Assembly (NCBI RefSeq): GCF_965638725.1
Contig: NC_134955.1
Location: 72,608,069 to 72,672,068 of the forward strand
From: Aptenodytes patagonicus
Lineage: Eukaryota > Chordata > Aves > Sphenisciformes > Spheniscidae
Length of the DNA: 64,000 nucleotides
Direction: 5' to 3'
Shown in pieces: positions 51,601 to 64,000 of this stretch. The notes beneath the pieces are model-generated. The model was not told the origin of the DNA and ran no database searches. It was given only the letters and a program-made list of their open reading frames with translations. A program made the translations under genes and the position numbers. The first letter of the stretch is position 1, and each line of letters starts with the position of its first letter.

Positions 51601-54600
51601 GGGCAGCTAACAAGCAGTACCGTGCCATGATGTAGTCACTTGATTACTTGTCTTGCTCTGAATGCACTCCCCCCATTCCCTGTAGGTTCATTGTCTGCAC
51701 CTAACGGCCACTAGTACACGTTTACATTTCTCAGCTGTTAAACAAGAGCTTTTCCACATACCTTTTCACGTAGACTGCTAACAGATTCCTTAATGTAAGG
51801 CAAATCCTTGGTCGGCACATACTTTTCAAGCGTTTTATCAAAATCAGGATGAGTCATCATACTGAAGAGCATCTTTCGACCGTAATACCTGCAGGGCAAC
51901 AGACCATGACATATACATCCATAAACACAGATTTGCTTTGTAACTCTATTGATAATTATAGGTGTGTAATTCCAAAACATAAAAGTGCAGGAATTGCTAT
52001 CTATATGTGTAACCAGGCAGCCTTTTCATCCTCCCACAAAGAAACTATGCTCAAGAATCACTGTTTAATCAGCAACCGAGCAAATTAATGAGAACGGTCT
52101 TCCATTTCAGCCATCTTTAAATAGGATGGTCCAGCCTTGTCAGTCAGACAGCGTGGATCCCAGTACCAGCATTCCTCCGTGGCCTGTATCTTGTCTGTGC
52201 CCAACAGAGTATGCCTTTTGAGCCCCTCTTCTTCCTGCAGCCAGGGTGGGCACAGCTGCAGGAGGCATTCAGGTAATTTCTGTCACATATGCTATCTTAA
52301 CAGTCTTGGCAGTGCTAGGTTAACGGTTGGACTCGATGATCTTTAAGGGTCTTTTCCAACCTAAACGATTCCATGATTCTATCCTCTGTCACTGCAGAGC
52401 AACACACACTGAGCTATGCAGAGGTTTCAGCCACCTGGAATGTGCTTGCCTTAACTATTAACCTTACTAACCTTGTTTGTTGTGAACTATCCTGTGCAAA
52501 CCTGGCTATTGCAGGGAAAATCCGATCAGCGACAACTTTGGTTCCAGACAGAATCCGCTCCGGTCCCATACGTTCTACAATGTCCGACAGGTGCTGGGCT
52601 GTGCATCTTCTCACCGCTGAATGCAGGTGGCTAAAGAAAACACGGCCGCTTAGTAAAAACTCATCACAGGAGCTAAACAGCAGTATTTACGTGCTCTACC
52701 AAATATGGTATACAAGTTTTCTTTTTTCATCTTTAGCATAATCTACAACTAGTGTACTGCTGATATGCAGGTATTTATTCTGGCTGTATAGGGAAGACCT
52801 TGTGGAGCAAAGACAAATAACTTTATTTAAAAGGATAATCCATTTGATTAAATTTCATTTCATTCACTTAAAATCCCAAACTACAAGAACGCAAATGAAA
52901 AAAGAAAAATTACATTCTTTTTGTTTAAGGTCAGTTTCAGCCTCTAACTGCACCTTTTGGATTAAGAAAACTAGTAATTTTCTTCTTTTTAGAATTTAAT
53001 TCTAGTTTTCCGTAAAATAACTGTAAAATATTTTAGAAAGCACCCTCTACATGTTCTTTCCATGAACTTTATGAAAAGCAAGTCCCTACGCTCAGAAACA
53101 CATCCTGTGTATTTTATATGAATTTAAAATGAAATAAAGCAGTATTCTATTGACTTCTAAAAATCTTGCAGAAGTCTGTTTTCTACAAAATGGGGGCCAG
53201 TAAACACCTATGCTGATGAAAATGAGAGAAAAGCTGGAATCAATTTTCAAACTCGTGCAGCAAACTAACCTTTCATATAAATTCTGCTGTACCTGCTGAT
53301 CCCACACGTTTTCAGGGTACACAATTCTGCTAATTCAAACTTTTCCATTTTTTTTATCTTTGGATTAAAAACCCTACTTTGAGGACAGTTTCACTGCACA
53401 GTAAATGAGGCAGTTGTATGGCTCATCATTCACAGGGAAAAACAGGTTTAAAGGAGAGAGCTAAGGAAAAGAATTGCCTTGGTAAACCGCACCAGTGGCT
53501 CCCCAGCTTTGCAGTTTGACATGAACATCCAGCGTTCTTCCTGAATGACCGTGTTCCCATTTCACCAGGGTTTTAGTTTTCTCTGGTTCCATAGATTACC
53601 ATGGCCTCACTGGAAGTAAAGCCACCACTAGCTTACACTGCACAACGCGGCTTCAGCTTGCACAAAGACAACTAACGGGGTCTCTTCAAACTGCAAAACG
53701 TGGCAGCTCAGAATACAGTCCAGGCTGCAAAATCTATCCGGTAGCGTGGCAGCTGCCACGCGGAGCTCCCTGCTAACGCAGCCATCCTCTCGGCTGCGAC
53801 TGAGCTACCGCGTTTAAGACTAGCTTTGGCTGGTGCCCAGTACCTGCCGTTATGTCTGTACAGCAGCCACACGTCTCGGGAGCTTGGGAGAAGGGAAACA
53901 GCAACAGACTAACTCCTGCTGCGTGTACCGATGGGAAAACAAGAACTGTGAGGCTTGAAGACCTCACTCCATGGAAGCAAATAAGCCCCCGCTCCCCGCG
54001 AATGCCCACTGCTCATGCAAAATAGTCGGAAATCTTTTTGTGTGCACGTAAGACCTTAGAATTAAACACAATTCTTACAGATAAGAAACATGATTTTAAA
54101 ATTTCTGAAATACAATCACTTTCAGATCTAGTCCTGGAATCATGCTCTTGGATCAAGCATCTGTTCATAGAGGTGAGATTACAGCAATGGTCCAGTATCT
54201 TTAGAGCAGCATCTCACAAAAGCAAACAAAAATGTTTTTAATTATTCTTGTTGGTAAAGTCAAAAACAACTTTGTAGCTGACGAAGAATCAGTATATATA
54301 TCTACTGAGGGTTGCAAGCGTTAATACTTATGATCACAGTAGGCTTGAAATGCGTTGAGCAGAAAATAGGCAAATTTTAAAAGGTCTTATGAATTGTAAG
54401 CAAAGCCATAACTGTTAACGTCAGTACGTAAGTTGTGAATATAAGCAACTTAATGTGTAAGCCAAATTTAGAAAATACATCCTTTGTGTAATTACACAGT
54501 TGTGTCAAACAGAACCTTTCCACTTTGTACTGCAGACACGTCATTTTTCTCCCAAATTTCCACTGTGAAAGATAATTCTCGTACTCATTGTTACAGCCTC

Positions 54601-57600
54601 TAGAGAGGATAGCTCCATATGTGCTACATGGGCTTTGTTGCTAATACGGCCAGAGTTTCCTGACGCCAATACTAGAAAAGCTGTAACTCTCAGTGCTATT
54701 TAGGCCATCCACTGACGTGTCATGCATTAAACTGTACTGTACTCCATGATTTAGACACCGCTTTGACTGAAGTCTTCTTCTTAGCTGTGAAGAAAGTAAT
54801 CCCTGCTTCAAATGCTGTATTCAGACTCACAGCTCAGACAATTTTGATGCCTTGGATATCTGAAAATGTATCTAAGTTCACAAATCGGAGGGGTCAAATG
54901 TTTATAGGTCTAGAAAACTCTTAAGGACAGGTCCGTGTATTTGAATCTGCCACTGAAAACGGGGAGATCAGATGTAGCCGATTATGATCATGAGTATTGC
55001 TTGGCCAAGGATTTCTGAAGAAATGATGGGAGTACATAAACAGACCACTTTACATGGCTTCTGAATGAAGGCGATGTGCAGTTACTGTCTGCTGCTCTTC
55101 AATTCACAAAAACAACTACGTGCAGGCACGATTCATAAATAATTTAAATCCCAAGGCTGATATTTGCCTTTCAGTTTAAAGTTCAGGTAATTGCAGTATG
55201 GTTCGCATTGGCTTTCAGGAGACAGAATCAATATATTCCACAACACCCAGCTTCCCAGGAAACAAAACATTTCGAATCAAGACTAACTTATGATTTGTAA
55301 CTGTGCAGAAAGTCTAAGGACTGATTTATAATGTAGCATCTGAAATATTTAATGGAAGGGATAGGCTACGAGAAATGTAGCCTATTAAATGTCATCTAAG
55401 TGACGACAGAGAGGTAAGAGATTAAGTACAATTAGGCATATATCTAACATACTGGAATGCCTAATGGCTTGATTAAGTATTGCTGTTACAGTGACCGAGG
55501 ATATAAAAGAAAAAGAACAACATACTTAACAGGGAAAGTGAAAGAAAGGAATGTAACTTCTACTACAGACTGAGGTGAGCTAGAGGTCAGAATCAAACCG
55601 TGCAACCAGTAATGGAGGCTTGTTTGAGGTACTCAAGAAAATAATGGCCACCACCACTGTAAAGGGAATTAAAATGCAGACAAAAAAGACTATTAACCAG
55701 CTAAGTCTAGAGAAGAACAGGAAATCAACCAAGATAGTTGCAGCTAGAGAATTTTAAGTTACAAATCATCTTTCTAAATAAAAAGTAGTGCTGAAAACTG
55801 AAAAAGACAGGCATTTGATTCCAGAGTAAGTGAAAAATGAGAATGCTATGTGAGCTTTACTGGGCAAAGCAAAATAGCAGTTTCCTGAGAGTACTATACT
55901 AGCAGCAAATCAAATTACTGAAGTGTTGCAAAATGACCAGAAAACATACCAAGCTCCAAAATCAACAGCCAACTTTTTATATAAAGTACAGAAAGAAACG
56001 GGGGGGGGGGGGCTACCTTTTATGTCAACAAACGTTGCTGACTTACTATATTTTCAAATTTCTGCCTACTGTATTTTGATTTTTTTTAAAGACTGTATTT
56101 GATAAATTTAATCTATTCACAAGTTATTTCTTTATAAAGTCTTTATAAGAATTACCTTTGCCCTCCATTTATAAGAGAACAAAGTGCACGTGCTGGAGTC
56201 ACATTATTAACCATAGCCTTCAGTGCTTTGTCTACCTCTTCCCTTATAAATGTGTTGGATTCACCAGCTTTGTGCAAAAGGACTTTTACTGTATTATCTA
56301 GTTCTTGATCCATGCTCTTTTTCAGGTAGGTGAACAAATCCCCTAAACAGACCACAGCAGCTCGAGAAACACCTGAGCGTAAATTCTTGACCTGCACACA
56401 GGAAAAACCCAAACAAACAATGAATAATGCTTATAAAATATACTTTAAAATAAGTAAAGCTTAATGTTTCCCTTTGTAATTTTTAAGTAACATTAAAAGC
56501 AACCAAGAAATACATTTCTAACTTGATTCACAATGTGTGAGAATTAAAATACATACACATGAAAAATGTTATAAAGTTACGATCTAAATTTTTTCAGTCT
56601 CTTAGCAAATCAGATCAAGTGTTGGTATCTGAAGCATGAGCTGCTTTGCTGAACGACAAACTCATCCTTCTGAGACTGGAAAACTAACCACAGATGAACA
56701 TACCATTTCATTTCAGCGTATCTGAGAGCTATAAAATACATATACAGACATATAGTCAGTGAAATATTCTGATAGTAAAATTTAACCTCTTGAGCCACAG
56801 CCAAACTTGTTTCGTGTAGCTTTGCAGTCAGAATAGCCGCATGGTAGGCAGACAAACATCTAACAAAGTTCAGACCTTCAATTTTCTTCTCCCTATGTAA
56901 AAAAAAATATTTAAATTCAAAACATTAAAACATAGAATTCTAAGAAACCAAACAGCAAACAAATTAGATTGTAAAATAAAGCAATGACATATAATGTAGG
57001 AAATTCTTTCAAAGTGAGTCTTTCTTTTAATGCGGTAGTAGGACTTTTTTAACATACCAGTCTCTCAATTCTTTCCTACAGTTCTGTCCACAGCTTGCGC
57101 TAGTGGCTGTTGAAGGATTACTTTCCTTCCCCAAGTTGCAAAGGCAGCAGCATTGTAACCTCGTTTCGCCAGCCAGAGCACAGTGAAGCCTTATATTCCA
57201 CAGAAAATGGCAAGAAGGTATTGGTGGGGGCCCTCTCCAGAAGAGTGCTTAAACTTAGGCATCTCTCCATGTCTCTGAAAGCTTAGCTATTAAGCCTCAA
57301 TTTACAACAGTTATGGTTTAATCTAGATTTGGACTGAAAAAAACTTTTTTCTTTTTTCTCACATATCACTTGCAATCCTTCTCACTGTTTTTGATGTTAT
57401 GTCCATTTTGCTGTTTTTTTTAAAAGTAAGTTATCAAAACAAACGCCTTCTGCATTCGATTCAGGTTGTAGATAGACGTTTACACCTACCAGTCATCATC
57501 AGCTAAAAGTGTCAAGGCTTCTGTCAGTGCCGTTTCTGGTTTTGAAAAGGGCTGCAGTTCTGACGGGTCCATTATTTCGGGGCTATGAGTGACTGATGGG

Positions 57601-60600
57601 GTCCGGTCTTTATAGCGCCCTTGTGCCCCAAGAGGAATTTCATCTACAAAGTCATAAAGCATAACAAACAGTTAGCATAATCTGAAGAGAACAATTCATT
57701 CAAAGGAAGGAAATATTAAGAGTTTGAGGTATATAGAGACTGCTGCTACTAAGGGACCAGGCTTTCAAAAAGGCCACTTTCCCAGTTACATCCTCGATCA
57801 TTCAGCACTTCATTCACGTGAATGATTTTTTTTTGCAAACAACTACCACTTTAAAAAGCCGCAAACACAAATGTAGTGGGTTTTTCAGTGTAAAAACAGA
57901 TGCACAACGTGCTAAAGAACAGTGTGGTAAGACACAATATAGTAAAACTTAAAGAGCCACTTGAGAAATTCTGAAGACCTTTGACCATCATCAGTATGAG
58001 CTTCAATTCTGAAAAGATTTCTACTGCATATTTTAAAGGCACCTCACTGACAAAATGTACCCAGAAATGTTTTTCTTGGAGACAGAAGGGAGTCAATTTG
58101 CCATTAATACATTACATCATTTAAGTTGCTGAGCAAATAAAAAACCCTCTCATGCTTCAAACATCTTCCTAACAAATTATACATGAAAAATGTTTCAAGG
58201 GAGCAATGAGGAATTCTAATCTTCCAGAGCACCTCAGGACTGTCCATTGTACGTATTAATCATGTTGACCCTGACTGTATTTTGGAACTGTCCCACTCCA
58301 TGTATCCAAATATTTTAACGGTCTTTAGTTTACTGTAACAGCTTACCAGAATCTAGCAAGGCTGAACATTTTGTCTTCTTCAAACTGGATGTTCTTTTTA
58401 ATGAAGGATTCAAGGCAACATTTTCTAATGACAAAGATACATTTCTTGACGATGTTAATATATCCCCACAGAGATTTAACTCTAGAAAATAGAAGGAAAT
58501 GTCCAAACTACAACAACAACAAATTAGAAAAAAGGAAAAAAACTAGTATTTTCAGTCCTAATTTGTCTTTTGAAATTTTTCTTAACTACAGTCTTTCAAA
58601 TATTTCCCATAAGCGCATTACTCTCCACCATCTGCATTATAAGACTGACCACAAATGACTAAAGAGTAAACTGCAGTGTAAAATTAATTCTCGTAATACT
58701 TTATGTCACACTAAACAGCCATGATTTTTGGTAATTATCACAGAATTTTAATTTCCATTTCAGCAGCATTTAACGGTGTATTATTCATTTAAGACAAACA
58801 CTAATCCTCACTTTCTGTTGTCATTTTCTCTGGTTCATTCAGTTTAAGTCTTTCCCAAGGGTTTTCTTCCTTTTCTTCGAGGTCTTTGACTTCCTGATAT
58901 TCTTTATGACTGTGTTCTTTTTCATCTTTTTTCTTCCGCCTCATTTTATCCTGGGCAGATTTTGACATGACAACTTTTAGCTGCAAAAAATTAATGCACT
59001 CGTTATCATACGCACTATAATATAATGCCCAAGTTACCCAATAACTTACTACCCAGTTCTTGATATTGTCTAAAGTAAGCATGGAAAATTACTGTTTTCA
59101 CCATTATTCTGCAGAGCAAAAGGAAATTATTCACATAAATATTGAATCCAAACCTGAAAAGAGCTGAATGCGTGCTTTCTGCATGATAAGTAGTCCTACT
59201 GGCAAAAAGAAGCAACACTCCAGGTTTAAACATTTAAGGGAAATAATCACTTACTCTGAAATATCTGAATAGTTAGAGAACTAAGGTCTACAAGAAAAGG
59301 TCTTCCTTTCCTTGGCAGCGCTGTGTAGTTTCCTAGAATTTTAACTAACAAATATACAGGCTGGGCTAACTCACTCATATTTAAGCACACAGGTTTTTTT
59401 TTTAAACAGTGGTCTTTAACAGTGTGATCTGACCCTACTCTCTTATATGTTTAAGACGCTTACAGTTCCTCATGAAAACTTAGCAAAATTTAATACACTC
59501 CTCCATTTACTCCTTTGAATTTGATCTGTCCAAGTATTCATACCTTCAGTGGAAATTCGAAACTTAAGACACTGTTTATCATTAAAGTTTTAGTCATCTT
59601 AAAATGTTATTTTAAATGCTTTCCGAAAGACTTGTGATTTTCATTTCAAATTTTTTAAAATCTGCATCACACTTCATTCAGATAAATCTTGCTCCATGTT
59701 ACAGCAGATGTAAATAGTGTTTAACAAAGCAGCACCACTCCTCATGAAACCATATCATGGGACAGATATTCAGACAGTGTTTTTTGAAAAACCTACGAAT
59801 GGAGCTAGATTGATACATCCAACCAGAAAACAAGACATGGTCAAACCCAGCCAGTTCCTCCTTCCACATTTTTATGTGCTGTGGGAGTCAGAGAAGAGGA
59901 CATTTTCCAGCTCCACTCCCTCCTGCAGCCCTTCTCCCAGAGACTTCGAGTTAGCTGGGAAGCTTCTGATGCAGCAATTTGCCATTATAAAATATCCAGG
60001 TGGAACCAAAAAGAAAAAGCAGGGAGAAGCAGCTTGATGGCTATAGGCTATTTTAATCAAACTCTTGTTTACCATAACATAGAAACTGCAAAACTGTATC
60101 GAGCTGTATTCATACATATAAAAACAGGAAGTGAGACAACAAAAAAGTTCTGAAATTCTTACCTCTTTTTCATTTTCAACATGGAAATGAGAAGCACTGT
60201 TCTGCTGGACGCTTCTCCCAGAGATCCCCGATGATGGCTCAGTCTCCTCTTTGAGAGCTTGGTCATCTCCATTCGCTACACACGTTATGGACTGGCTGTA
60301 TGTTCGTGCAGAAGGAGGGCTTCCAAAAACACCTGAAAGGCATATCATGTTGTGCCCTCACCAAAATAACCATTTCGTTCAGCAGAACCTAGCAAAAACT
60401 AAAGAAAACCAAAAGTAATTCAAGAAGATAAAAACATTGCTACTGTACTATTAGTGCCAATTTCCACCCAAAGGTACTCTTACCTTATTCTACCGAGTAG
60501 GATGGATGCACGTACATGTGTGCACGCTGAGCTAGAACCAAGACCTAACCTTCATAATTTGCTGCCCTTCTTTGTTGTTGGAATGGAACAGCATATCCAG

Positions 60601-63120
60601 TAACTGGAAAACTTTCAAGCGTAATTCTTTTTACACCCGTTTAAACTGGAGATTGTTCACAACCTAAAATGTTGTACGGAATCTATTTTTTCTTTTCCCA
60701 CTCTATAAAGGTACATTTTCCCTCATTTTAATAACATGATGAGATACAGGAGATAATTTTGGTTTTGTAATACCTTTACCAACAATTACAACTGCATCTT
60801 CAGACAGGACACTTGGTGAAATGAAATCTAGATTGTTCATCTGTGGAAAACTAGACGTTGATTCTGCAAGACCTTAACAAAACAAAACAAAAAAAAAATC
60901 ACACAATGTAAATCATGTAGTTTACGCTTTGGTACATGTTTTATTCTTCTAAAATGTCATCATACACTGACATCTGAATTTATCGCTTTTATGAACCAGT
61001 CTATTTTCAAGTTACTGATGTTAACAGGATTTACTAAATACTGATATCCTCAAAATCATGGAAAGCATATAGCAAACAAAATTTCTGCCAAAAGATTATA
61101 AAGAAAACCAACGTTTGTAAGAGGATTTATAAATCCACTGATTCCACTGAAAAAACCCAGAAGTTTCTAACTCACTTAGTGGAAGTATAGCACTGTTTCT
61201 TAGATAATTCAGCACAATTGAATCAAAACAGAATTTGCTAAAATATTTTTTCCCCCAAGCAGCACTTAATGCTGCTTCCCATATAAATTAGCAGTCCCTC
61301 AAATTCTTCACCAAAGTGGATCACATATATTATGTACTTCTATATTGGCTACACTAGTTGCAAATAAGAATGATAGTCTGTGACAAAAGAAGGCCACCGT
61401 TTGCTTTTGCTATTTAACCTGAATAATCTGAAATTTCTAAACAGAGAAGATGATTTAGGAAAGCCCGATTACCTACTAGAAAGTGCATAAAGAAAGCCAG
61501 TGGACTACTGAACCATCTCAGTTGAGAAACGCTCCGGCAAACTGGCAGCCCTCTGTCTACACCTACAGCTGCCGTAACATCTCTGACAGCTGCAAGAAGG
61601 ACCAGGTAGCCCGAACCTGCAATAGCCCTCCACCAGGCAAGCTGCAGCATCTCAACAGTCTGGGACTCTTGACAGCTCTGTTACGCTTTCTGCCCTCACC
61701 TCAGTCTTTCGTTTGCCAAAAATAATGACAGGCAAGAGTATGACAGATGCCTCTCTACTTTACAAATTACCTGATTACATAGTTTTAATTTTGGAGCTCT
61801 CCTTTTTATGCTTTACAAGAAAAAAGATCAAGTGAAAAGGTTTCTCTTGAAAGTGTTACTTTGTCCTCCCACAAACCCAATCATTGGCTTCTGAATGTTC
61901 CAAGTTTTAACATTCGAGAACTGTCAAAATAGGTCTTTTGGGATTTTCTTGAACATGATCCTGAGGCTTCATGAGCAATTCTCTCTTACACTGTAAATGA
62001 ACGTGCAACAAAGACTGGATCCTCTTTGGAACCTACCCCCAGATCAGGACCTTCTGTCCTAACCTCAGCTTCTAGCCCAAAAAACTTACAGACTTCCATT
62101 TCACAGGATAAGCAGGTGTTAACAAAAAAAAGAAGGGTTTACAAATCTGACTATAAACTTTACTTCCATTGCTCAGCTTTAAATGTTTCACAAAAAAATA
62201 GCACTCCACCATTTCTATAAAACCTTGAGAATAGACAAAACCGTCCATGTTTAATCTTGAAACAAGAGATGGAGAAAGCAAAAAATCTTATTGGGACAAA
62301 GATCTTCATTATTCACTGTCTATTAACATGTGGAATATTGCCATTTGTCACTAAAACATGGTTACTTGGTATCTATTTTAGCCACTATGAGGGAGACCTG
62401 AACAAGAGACAGTGAAACTGCATGCTCCTTAAACCGACTTCCACGTTTTACTTTTGATGTTAAAAAAAAAAATAGAGTTGCTGCTCTATTCTAACAGGCT
62501 TAGAGTTGGAAAATACATCTATATCATACACACAACAATTCTGACGTAGGGAACAGTAGCTCCTAGGATGCACTAAAATGACCCAGTTAAAACTGAAACG
62601 TAAAGTATAATGGTTTAAGTTCCTTAATTTTAGCAAGGAACAACAGAGTAATTTAAAACCAAACTTTTAAAGCTGTTCATTTATTCAGACTGAGATACAT
62701 AGCAATTTGGTCCTTTTTTCAGGCCATGTACTATCGATTGACTTTTAATTTCAATTTAATTGGCAGTCTAATTTCAGTTAATATCGGAAAAAAACCCAAA
62801 CTTGTTAGCATAAGCATAAAGACTAGAAAAGAGGAAACCATGCTAAACACCCTGAAATGTATTTTCTATAAAACCTGTTTTACAAAAGGCTATACCCAGC
62901 CTCAGTTTTTGCCATAAATGAGAGCTCAGATGAACAGCAATGTAGCAAACTCACAAACCTTTTGAATGCTTAAAATTGCTTTGGTGTTCCATATTTTGAC
63001 TTTTAAAAACAGTACATGACACTTCTCCTCGCTTCTTGTCCTCATAATCTCCGCATCCATTGCCACAGTTCAAACGTTGGCCAACTATGCTAACGTTAGA
63101 AGTCCCCTTATCATGAAATG
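45678..63120 (-). CDS. TOGARAM1: TOGARAM1 (FAM179B), C-terminal 14 exons, 750 aa (5' part outside window)
   Basis: Exons, in gene order: 62959-63120, 60774-60872, 60163-60332, 58812-58980, 57490-57643, 56787-56892, 56156-56391, 52472-52630, 51762-51888, 51335-51453, 49655-49847, 48472-48691, 47613-47699 and 45678-45931; phases agree at every junction and the frame ends at TAA. TOGARAM1 is a cilium-associated protein whose TOG domains bind tubulin and control axoneme length. The first roughly 230 residues here are the low-complexity linker (VVIVGKGVFGSPPSA; RRKKKDEKEHSH). TOG3 follows (about 235-460: WEKKIEGL, LHSAVRRCTAQHLSDIVE, YYGRKMLFSMM). A Ser/Arg-rich spacer (SRSSSTSRDA) leads to TOG4 (about 510-745: INGIKQLLSD, KVNQVALETMYKMIPLLK, YAVEQKVLAVLWHLLGNM). 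One donor is the less usual GTTTGT (after 62959). The large 5' exon with TOG1 and TOG2, known in mammals, must lie beyond 64000. Confidence 0.95.
47216..47248. repeat. 12-bp perfect inverted repeat, 9-bp spacer
   Basis: CCTACCTCTGCC (47216-47227) and its exact complement (47237-47248) in a TOGARAM1 intron. It could form a short hairpin. The flanks do not extend the stem, so a microRNA precursor is unlikely. Confidence 0.8.
47365..47402. repeat. Tandem duplication of a 19-bp unit
   Basis: Two adjacent copies of AGGTATTTATACATCTTCT, the second differing only in its last base. A small slippage-type duplication in a TOGARAM1 intron. Confidence 0.9.
48046..48226 (-). mobile_element. CR1 LINE 3' end (inverted), relatively young
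   Basis: In a TOGARAM1 intron. It has the 3'-terminal complement ACACAGAATCACACAGAATG, then GGTGGGAAGGGACCTCTGGA, GGTCATCTGGTCCAAGCCCC, GGTTGCCCAGGACTGTGTCC and GAGTATCTCCAAGGGTGGAG. It is close to consensus and clearly the best preserved CR1 piece in the window. Confidence 0.93.
49290..49530 (-). mobile_element. Possible very old CR1 fragment
   Basis: CTGCACACAGTATTCCAGAA followed by a GTGCTATCCCTAA-like stretch resembles the CR1 internal 3' region in minus orientation. Upstream parts are too diverged to align by eye. Confidence 0.4.
52303..52381 (+). mobile_element. CR1 LINE 3' terminus (+ orientation)
   Basis: GGCAGTGCTAGGTTAACGGT, GGACTCGATGATCTTTAAGG, GTCTTTTCCAACCTAAACGA and the terminal ATTCCATGATTCTA repeat match the CR1 3' end. 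It is only about 80 bp long, a strongly 5'-truncated insertion in a TOGARAM1 intron. Confidence 0.9.
52631..56155 (-). other. Largest TOGARAM1 intron in the window
   Basis: Separates two exons inside the TOG3 domain. AT-rich, with a 13-G run at 56000-56012. No exon, RNA gene or clear transposon was recognised. Confidence 0.65.
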
Positions 63121-64000
63121 CTAGCCGTGCAAAAGGAAAAAAATCAAATATTTTAAAAAAATTAGAAATAGTTTTTCCTGTGCACTACCACATTCTCAAA
63201 TAGTTACATTTTCAGAGACCCTCAGACTGGTTTTATGCATACAGTATGAGCATTTTTTCCTACAGAAATCTGAGCATTTCAACAAAGATGCTCGGGCTCT
63301 ATTCCTTTTTCACATGCAAAGGCTTTCATCTACAGATAAACACAGGTTGAAAATCTAACTCAAAGCTTGAAAAAATATTTTTTAAAGTCTATCAAATCTG
63401 AACAACTGACTACTAAGTGATTTAGCATTAAAAGCCAAATTAAGTCATGTCAACTAAGTGAAAATAGTAAAATACCAGTTAAACACAAGAAATCTTTCCA
63501 TTTATGTACCCTAGAAGTCATGGAACACATTTTTATGTTACAATTACAGACAACAGAAACTGAGCATTTTTATGCCTGCAAAACTTTCTCAATACATTTT
63601 AGTTTTGGTTAAAAACAAAAACCAACCAAACACTAATTACTTCAGGAATCCTTTAAAGGATCATTTCTGCTTTTCCAAATACCCCTAAAATTAAAATACC
63701 TAAAAAGACAGAAGAATTTTCATATACGTGCTTTTACTACATATTCCACAAATTCCCGGGAACTAACTCCCCATTTGAAGGGACTGATAGGCACGACCAA
63801 GGTGACAGGCTGACATAACTCCGGTAATCCCAGCAACTAGAGTGACCCAGGCGTCTCCCTTAGTGTGCTATGAGGGGTACCAGGCAGCGGTTCTGCTTCC
63901 CCCTGCCACAGACGTGACGGTACTGATGCATCTCCTACCACCCGCCGGTGCCCATCTGTCTTGAAGTTCTGGACTGGTGGCCGTCACTGTCAACCCAACC
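63121..64000 (-). other. TOGARAM1 intron, upstream part truncated by window end
   Basis: Begins with a T-rich tract before the CTAG acceptor of the exon ending at 63120. I found no further coding exon up to 64000; the last 250 bases are more GC-rich but show no in-frame TOGARAM1 similarity. Confidence 0.55.

Overview
The window is vertebrate nuclear DNA, almost certainly from a bird. All genes are split into short exons with GT-AG introns, promoters sit in CpG islands, and the interspersed repeats are mainly CR1 LINE fragments, the dominant avian repeat. Gene content matches the conserved FANCM-FKBP3-PRPF39-TOGARAM1 block known from human 14q21, here read in the opposite direction. The species cannot be named from the sequence alone.

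Layout. 1-3499 holds no recognisable gene. 3490-4480 is a CpG island. A five-exon SOUL/HEBP-family haem-binding protein gene runs on the + strand from 3800 to 12827 and is complete (271 aa). 12828-18470 is non-coding with a CR1 fragment. The first four exons of FANCM lie on the - strand (22503 down to 18471). No later FANCM exon was found anywhere in the window, so the rest must lie beyond a very large intron that holds the SOUL gene, or the locus is rearranged or misassembled. FANCM and FKBP3 are divergent, with start codons 324 bp apart across a CpG-island promoter that contains a perfect 38-bp inverted repeat. FKBP3 (+, 22828-27527, seven exons, 225 aa) is complete and its last intron has the hallmarks of a U12-type intron. 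FKBP3 and PRPF39 converge. PRPF39 (-, 41455-29023, 13 coding exons, 669 aa) is complete, with its CpG-island promoter and a likely non-coding first exon near 44.7-44.87 kb. TOGARAM1 (-, 63120-45678) is represented by its last 14 exons (750 aa, including the two C-terminal TOG domains); its 5' part lies beyond base 64000. Its stop codon is only about 0.8 kb upstream of the presumed PRPF39 start site.

The genes do not form a pathway. They are housekeeping neighbours: DNA-repair translocase (FANCM), nuclear prolyl isomerase (FKBP3), U1 snRNP splicing factor (PRPF39) and ciliary microtubule regulator (TOGARAM1), plus a haem/tetrapyrrole-binding family member. All exon boundaries were derived by hand from splice signals, reading-frame continuity and remembered family sequences; no alignment or database search was run. 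The most interesting points are the 38-bp palindrome in the FANCM/FKBP3 promoter, the SOUL gene lying where downstream FANCM exons are expected, the U12-type FKBP3 intron, and the GCCGG tandem repeat in the PRPF39 promoter.
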